This document shows, in pieces, positions 60,176 through 64,000 of a DNA stretch of 64,000 nt. Origin of the DNA: an uncultured Bacteroides sp. (GTDB taxonomy: Bacteria; Bacteroidota; Bacteroidia; Bacteroidales; Bacteroidaceae); NCBI RefSeq assembly GCF_963675905.1, contig NZ_OY780936.1, forward strand, positions 1,559,946 to 1,623,945. The letters run 5' to 3'. The notes under the pieces are model-generated. The model made no database searches and was not told where the DNA came from. It worked only from the letters and a program-made list of their open reading frames with translations. Each line of letters starts with the position of its first letter. The first letter of the stretch is position 1. A program made the position numbers and the translations under genes.

Positions 60176-61648
60176 ATGAACAGTTACTATATATTACTAA
60201 CCATAGCTCTTTATTTCGGGATTCTCTTGATTATAGCCCGCATCACGGGACGAAAAGGAGGAAGCAACGCGGCTTTCTTTAAAGGAGAAAACAAATCGCC
60301 CTGGTATATAGTATCATTTGGAATGATAGGAGCTTCTATTTCGGGGGTTACTTTTGTTTCTGTTCCCGGAATGGTTCGGGGTATTGATATGACTTACATG
60401 CAAACGGTTTTCGGTTTCTTTTTTGGTTACCTGATCGTTGCGCATGTGCTCCTTCCTCTTTACTACAAACTGAATCTTACCAGCATATACACTTATTTAG
60501 GCACACGCATAGGTAACAGAGCTTATAAAACAGGAGCTTCATTCTTTTTGCTTTCCCGTTTAGTTGGCGCTGCAGCAAAACTGTACTTGGTTTGCCTGAT
60601 ACTTTATACGTATGTTTTTCAGCACTGGAACGTTCCTTTCTGGAGCATTGCCGCTGTGACTGTTTTTCTAATCTGGCTTTACACGAAGAAAAGCGGGATT
60701 AAAACAATTATTTGGACTGATACCGTACTTACTTTTTGCCTGCTGGCTGCATTGGTACTGATTATTATTGAGACAGCACAGATATTGCATCTCGATTTCG
60801 GTGGTGTGGTATCTACCATTCAGCATAACGAGCATTTCCGGATATTCGAGTTTAACGACTGGCAATCAAGGCAGAACTTCTTTAAACAGTTCTTTAGCGG
60901 AATATTTATCGTTATTGTAATGACCGGGCTCGACCAGGATATGATGCAGAAGAACTTAAGTTGTAAGAATCTAAAAGAGGCTCAGAAGAATATGTATTGC
61001 TACGGATTCTCATTTATTCCGGTAAACTTTCTGTTTCTCTGCCTGGGCATCTTGTTACTGGTGCTAGGACAAAGCATGAATCTTACTCTTCCCGCACTGG
61101 CCGATGATATTCTTCCTATGTTTGCCGCGCAAGGATATCTGGGACCATCGGTACTTATTCTTTTTTCTATTGGAATAATTGCAGCTTCCTTCAGCAGTTC
61201 GGATTCTGCACTGACCTCACTTACCACCAGTTTCTGCGTAGATATTTTAGGAATAGGTAAAGAGAGCGAAGAGATAGCTACCAAAAAACGCCGACGCGTG
61301 CACTTTGGAATGTCTGTTGCACTGGTATTGGTTATCATCATATTCCAGATAGTTAATAATAAAAGCGTAATTGATGCCATTTACACTATAGCATCATACA
61401 CATACGGCCCGTTGCTTGGTTTGTTTGCCTTCGGATTATTTACCCGCCTGCAACCACGTGATAAATATGTACCTTATGTAGCGGTGGCATCGCCCGTGAT
61501 TTGTTACACAATTAGTTCTTTAGTAGAAGAACACACAGGATATAAGTTCGGTTATGAGATGTTGATGTTCAATGGAGCACTGACTTTTGCCGGACTACTT
61601 TTAATCTCACAGAAAAATAAATTAAAACAAGAAATATGGAAATCTTAA
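60176..61648 (+). CDS. Sodium:solute symporter (SSS family)
   Basis: A 490-residue polytopic protein with about 13 membrane helices. The early motif [20 protein letters not shown] (about residues 51-70), the [20 protein letters not shown] loop (about 250-269) and the middle [20 protein letters not shown] (about 340-359), with its Ser-Ser-Asp-Ser-Ala Na+ site, are typical of SSS transporters. The substrate may be a sugar, amino acid or pantothenate-like solute. Its end overlaps yihA by 13 bases. Confidence 0.9.
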   Translation: MNSYYILLTIALYFGILLIIARITGRKGGSNAAFFKGENKSPWYIVSFGMIGASISGVTFVSVPGMVRGIDMTYMQTVFGFFFGYLIVAHVLLPLYYKLNLTSIYTYLGTRIGNRAYKTGASFFLLSRLVGAAAKLYLVCLILYTYVFQHWNVPFWSIAAVTVFLIWLYTKKSGIKTIIWTDTVLTFCLLAALVLIIIETAQILHLDFGGVVSTIQHNEHFRIFEFNDWQSRQNFFKQFFSGIFIVIVMTGLDQDMMQKNLSCKNLKEAQKNMYCYGFSFIPVNFLFLCLGILLLVLGQSMNLTLPALADDILPMFAAQGYLGPSVLILFSIGIIAASFSSSDSALTSLTTSFCVDILGIGKESEEIATKKRRRVHFGMSVALVLVIIIFQIVNNKSVIDAIYTIASYTYGPLLGLFAFGLFTRLQPRDKYVPYVAVASPVICYTISSLVEEHTGYKFGYEMLMFNGALTFAGLLLISQKNKLKQEIWKS

Positions 61649-62241
61649 GCGCAGAGTTCGTAATCAGTAATGCAGAGGCCTCGAAATGCCCTGATAGTAA
61701 TTTACCCGAATATGCATTTATCGGACGTTCCAACGTGGGAAAATCCAGTTTGATAAATATGCTTACCAAGCGTAAAGGGTTAGCTATGACCTCCGCTACT
61801 CCTGGAAAAACAATGTTAATCAACCATTTTATTGTAAATGATAACTGGTATCTGGTCGATCTACCGGGATATGGCTACGCCCGCCGCGGAAAAGCCGGAC
61901 AAGAAGGTATTCGCACACTTATTGAAGATTATATTCTGGAACGCGAACAGATGACGAATCTTTTTTTATTGATTGACAGCCGACTGGAACCTCAGAAGAT
62001 TGACTTGGAATTTATGGAATGGCTGGGCGAGAGCGGTGTTCCGTTTGCCATTATCTTTACCAAGGCAGATAAAATGACTTCGGGCAAACTTAAAGATAAC
62101 ATTAACCGTTACCTGAAAAAACTCCAGGATCAGTGGGAAGAATTACCACCTTATTTTATTTCTTCCTCTGAAAATAAACTAGGACGTATGGATATTCTGG
62201 ATTATATAGAAAACATAAACAACAGTATTAATCGAAAATAA
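61636..62241 (+). CDS. yihA: Ribosome biogenesis GTPase YihA/YsxC (EngB)
   Basis: A 201-residue essential-type GTPase. G1 is [17 protein letters not shown] (about residues 28-44), the G2 region [10 protein letters not shown]3 [14 protein letters not shown]4 FTKADKMT and G5 in ISSSENK. It helps late assembly of the large ribosomal subunit. Start codon is 13 bases inside the symporter's end, so translation is coupled. Confidence 0.95.
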   Translation: MEILSAEFVISNAEASKCPDSNLPEYAFIGRSNVGKSSLINMLTKRKGLAMTSATPGKTMLINHFIVNDNWYLVDLPGYGYARRGKAGQEGIRTLIEDYILEREQMTNLFLLIDSRLEPQKIDLEFMEWLGESGVPFAIIFTKADKMTSGKLKDNINRYLKKLQDQWEELPPYFISSSENKLGRMDILDYIENINNSINRK

Positions 62242-62245
62242 AAAA

Positions 62246-62857
62246 ATGAAACGTAACAGTATTTTGGCAGCCATATTATTTGGCATGCTATTATTCTCGG
62301 GCTCAATGAGCGCACAGTCATTAGGTGACATCCTAAACAGTTCAAGTGTTAACGAAGCGGTTAACAAAGTTAGCGGTACAGCAGTAACCAAACCGGCAAG
62401 CATTGTAGGCGTATGGAAATACAAAGGTGCTGCTTGTTCTTACGACAGCGACAATGCCATTGCCAAAGCGGGTGCTAAGGTTATAACAGAAAAGGTTGAA
62501 AAGCAACTGGACGCATATTGTTCACAAGCCGGATTTTCGACTGCAGGAAGTAACTTTATCTTCACAGCGAAAGGCACTTTTGTAAATACGGTAGGTACTC
62601 AGAAATTTACTGGTAGCTATACCTATAACAAAGCTACAGGTGCGCTGGCACTGAATTACTCTCAGCTTACAGTAAGTATTAACGGAAGCGTTGCCACCGA
62701 AAGCGGTTCAACAGCTCTTCTTTTCGACGCAAACAAAATGATGAACCTGGTTTCTGCCATGAGCAAATCTACTTCTGCTGAAGAAACAATGAAGACTGTT
62801 TCTGCCATGCTTAACGATTGCAAGGGTGTTAAAGTGGGATTCAAAATTGGTAAATAA
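62246..62857 (+). CDS. DUF4923 family secreted protein, first copy
   Basis: A 203-residue secreted protein with a signal peptide (MKRNSILAAILFGMLLFSG and SMSAQS). The rest is a beta-rich domain: VGVWKYKGAACSYDSDNAIAK, NFIFTAKGTFVNTVG, GSYTYNKATGALALNY. The pattern of strands resembles a lipocalin-like or other small barrel. It is one of a tandem pair of DUF4923 genes, 66 bases apart, found in Bacteroides. Function is unknown. The gene starts four bases after yihA and is probably co-transcribed. Confidence 0.85.
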   Translation: MKRNSILAAILFGMLLFSGSMSAQSLGDILNSSSVNEAVNKVSGTAVTKPASIVGVWKYKGAACSYDSDNAIAKAGAKVITEKVEKQLDAYCSQAGFSTAGSNFIFTAKGTFVNTVGTQKFTGSYTYNKATGALALNYSQLTVSINGSVATESGSTALLFDANKMMNLVSAMSKSTSAEETMKTVSAMLNDCKGVKVGFKIGK

Positions 62858-62923
62858 GCTAGTTTTTACTGGAAAAACAGTTCATTTACAAAGGAATAAA
62901 CAAGAATCTTAATTTTTGAAAGT

Positions 62924-63538
62924 ATGAAACGTAACAGTTTTCTTATAACACTCGTATTGGGAATGTTATTTTTACCAGGAGCATTGAAGGCTCAGTCATC
63001 ATTTTCATTGGGTGACATCCTAAACAATAAAACACTTAACGGTATTGCAGAAGCGGTAACCGGAACTTCATCGGCATCTGCTATTGATATTACCGGTACA
63101 TGGAAATATAAAGGTTCGGCTTGCGCTTTGGAAAGTGATAATATTGTTAAGAAGGCAGGAGCTTCTATTGCAACTTCTACTCTCGAAAAGAAACTCGATA
63201 CTAAGTTTGCGAGTGTAGGTATAAAGAGTGGCGCATGTAGTTTTACATTCAGCAACGACAGCACGTTCGTTACTAAAGTTGGGAAAAAGAGCTATTCGGG
63301 TACTTACTCTTACAATAAGAGCAACGGCACATTAGTTCTGACTTACCTTCAACTGATGAATCTTAATGCAGCTGTAAAGACTAATGGCAATAATGTTTCT
63401 CTTCTTTTTGATGCAAATAAGTTTGTAAAGCTCGTTACTTATTTAAGTAAAACCAGCTCAAAAACCAGTATTAAAACACTTGCAGCCTTACTTAATTCAT
63501 ACGAAGGAGCAAAAGTTGGATTTAAACTAGAGAAATAA
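62924..63538 (+). CDS. DUF4923 family secreted protein, second copy
   Basis: A 204-residue paralogue of the preceding protein with the same layout: signal peptide (MKRNSFLITLVLGMLFLPG, ALKAQS), ITGTWKYKGSACALESDNIVK, CSFTFSNDSTFVTKVG and GTYSYNKSNGTLVLTY. About half of the residues match by eye. The 66-base gap suggests one transcript, and sequence divergence suggests an old duplication. Function unknown. Confidence 0.85.
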   Translation: MKRNSFLITLVLGMLFLPGALKAQSSFSLGDILNNKTLNGIAEAVTGTSSASAIDITGTWKYKGSACALESDNIVKKAGASIATSTLEKKLDTKFASVGIKSGACSFTFSNDSTFVTKVGKKSYSGTYSYNKSNGTLVLTYLQLMNLNAAVKTNGNNVSLLFDANKFVKLVTYLSKTSSKTSIKTLAALLNSYEGAKVGFKLEK

Positions 63539-63564
63539 GCAAAGATCCGGTGAAAGGATTTTTG

Positions 63565-63654
63565 TTTGATGTACATCAAAGCACCCTTTTGATGTACATC
63601 TAAAGAATCGTTTGATATACATCAAAAATAGACTTAGATGTACATCAAACGATT
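63565..63654. repeat. Four palindromes at an exact 23-bp period
   Basis: Cores GATGTACATC occur at 63568-63577, 63591-63600 and 63637-63646, with GATATACATC at 63614-63623; starts are exactly 23 bases apart. Each is a palindrome extended to about TTTGATGTACATCAAA. Copies three and four also form a long hairpin: 63606-63623 pairs with 63637-63654 with one mismatch around a 13-base loop. The array lies between the convergent DUF4923 and nitroreductase genes and may act as a terminator or a protein-binding array. Confidence 0.8.
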
Positions 63655-63683
63655 ATTTTATTTAGTAGTATTTAAAAAGACTT

Positions 63684-64000
63684 CTAGTACTTATTAAAAG
63701 AGATAACTTTAGATTTCTCTTTACGCAGTTTTGGTCTTTTGGGTTTAGCAGAATACCCGATGGTAATAACCAGTAGCAAGCGCTTTCCGGCCGGAATACC
63801 CGTCAGTGATTTGATTTTCTTTTCGTCGAACCAGCCCAATATACACGATCCCAACCCTTCACTTTCAGCAGCCAGCGTAATATGCGCAGCAGCTATTCCC
63901 ACATCAATGAGTGGGAATAGCTTGTCTTTCACTTTTCCACCCAGCAAAGAACTGAAATTAGCCGACTCTTCCACTACAAGAATCTGCACCGGAGCTTCTT
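63684..64000 (-). CDS. Nitroreductase family protein, C-terminal part
   Basis: The C-terminal ~105 residues of a flavin-dependent nitroreductase-like protein; the gene continues off the right edge. The visible frame is open to the last base (EAPVQILVVEES). The segment DVGIAAAHITLAAESEGLGSCILGWFDEKKI is the typical FMN/dimer region of the family, and LLLVITIGYSAKPKRPKLRK its end. The lone GTG at 63989 is inside the reading frame and not a start. Confidence 0.87.
   Translation of the reverse strand, partial: EAPVQILVVEESANFSSLLGGKVKDKLFPLIDVGIAAAHITLAAESEGLGSCILGWFDEKKIKSLTGIPAGKRLLLVITIGYSAKPKRPKLRKEKSKVISFNKY

Noticed and set aside
63565-63654. CRISPR array reading of the 23-bp palindromes
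   Set aside because: Only a 10-base core is repeated, spacers of 13 bases are too short, and no cas genes are nearby.

Overview
The window looks like chromosome from a Bacteroides-type member of the order Bacteroidales. The reasons are: AT-rich DNA; repeated Bacteroidetes promoter signals (a -33 TTTG, 19-21 bases, then a -7 box TAnnTTTG) in front of many genes; few Shine-Dalgarno sequences; and typical families (LruC-domain lipoproteins, DUF4248, VirE-type primase, an HU-like protein beside an amidase, DUF4923, BT0820-type HAD hydrolase, GH115). No CRISPR array, rRNA or complete insertion sequence was seen. One tRNA gene (Asp, GTC) is present.

Layout. 1-2.1 kb: the start of a LacI-type regulator running off the left edge, a decayed IS110-like transposase start, pcm and an unknown gene. 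2.4-9.3 kb: a complete tryptophan operon in the order trpB-E-G-D-C-F-A. It is preceded by a consensus promoter, a 21-residue leader ORF with two adjacent Trp codons and a strong terminator hairpin, which is a classical attenuator layout, and it ends in a compound terminator. 9.4-13.8 kb: L-asparaginase, a small membrane protein, a GltD-like oxidoreductase and a type II NADH dehydrogenase. 14.2-28.8 kb: two paralogous LruC lipoproteins, then an exopolysaccharide operon. That operon runs: lone receiver, phosphoglycosyltransferase with a degenerate receiver domain, short TolC-like protein, Wzz/BY-kinase-like protein, Wzy/ligase, three glycosyltransferases, acyltransferase. 28.8-33.4 kb: a minus-strand accessory module (amidase, coiled-coil protein, HU-like protein, VirE-type primase/helicase, one frameshifted small gene) around a plus-strand DUF4248 gene, with nested palindromes. 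33.5-41.9 kb: a second, even more AT-rich polysaccharide block (flippase, glycosyltransferases, methyltransferase).

41.9-49.2 kb: a soluble hybrid sensor kinase, a membrane-anchored EEP-family hydrolase, a convergent UDP-glucuronate decarboxylase/receiver-kinase pair and an AI-2E family transporter. 49.4-53.9 kb: a hemicellulose side-chain pair, GH115 alpha-glucuronidase plus a SASA-family acetylesterase. 54.4-64 kb: tRNA-Asp and housekeeping genes (aminotransferase, YqgE, GNAT, a glycosyltransferase, HAD hydrolase, recR, sodium:solute symporter, YihA GTPase), two tandem DUF4923 proteins, a 23-bp periodic palindrome array and the C-terminal part of a nitroreductase running off the right edge.

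How the parts fit. The polysaccharide genes form a synthesis and export pathway: lipid-linked initiation by the phosphoglycosyltransferase, extension by glycosyltransferases, flipping, polymerisation and chain-length control. UDP-xylose synthase and the acyl- and methyltransferases supply precursor or decoration. The likeliest less-described items are the trp attenuator, the receiver-like domain on the initiating transferase with Glu in place of Asp, the palindrome nest beside the VirE gene, and the 23-bp palindrome array.
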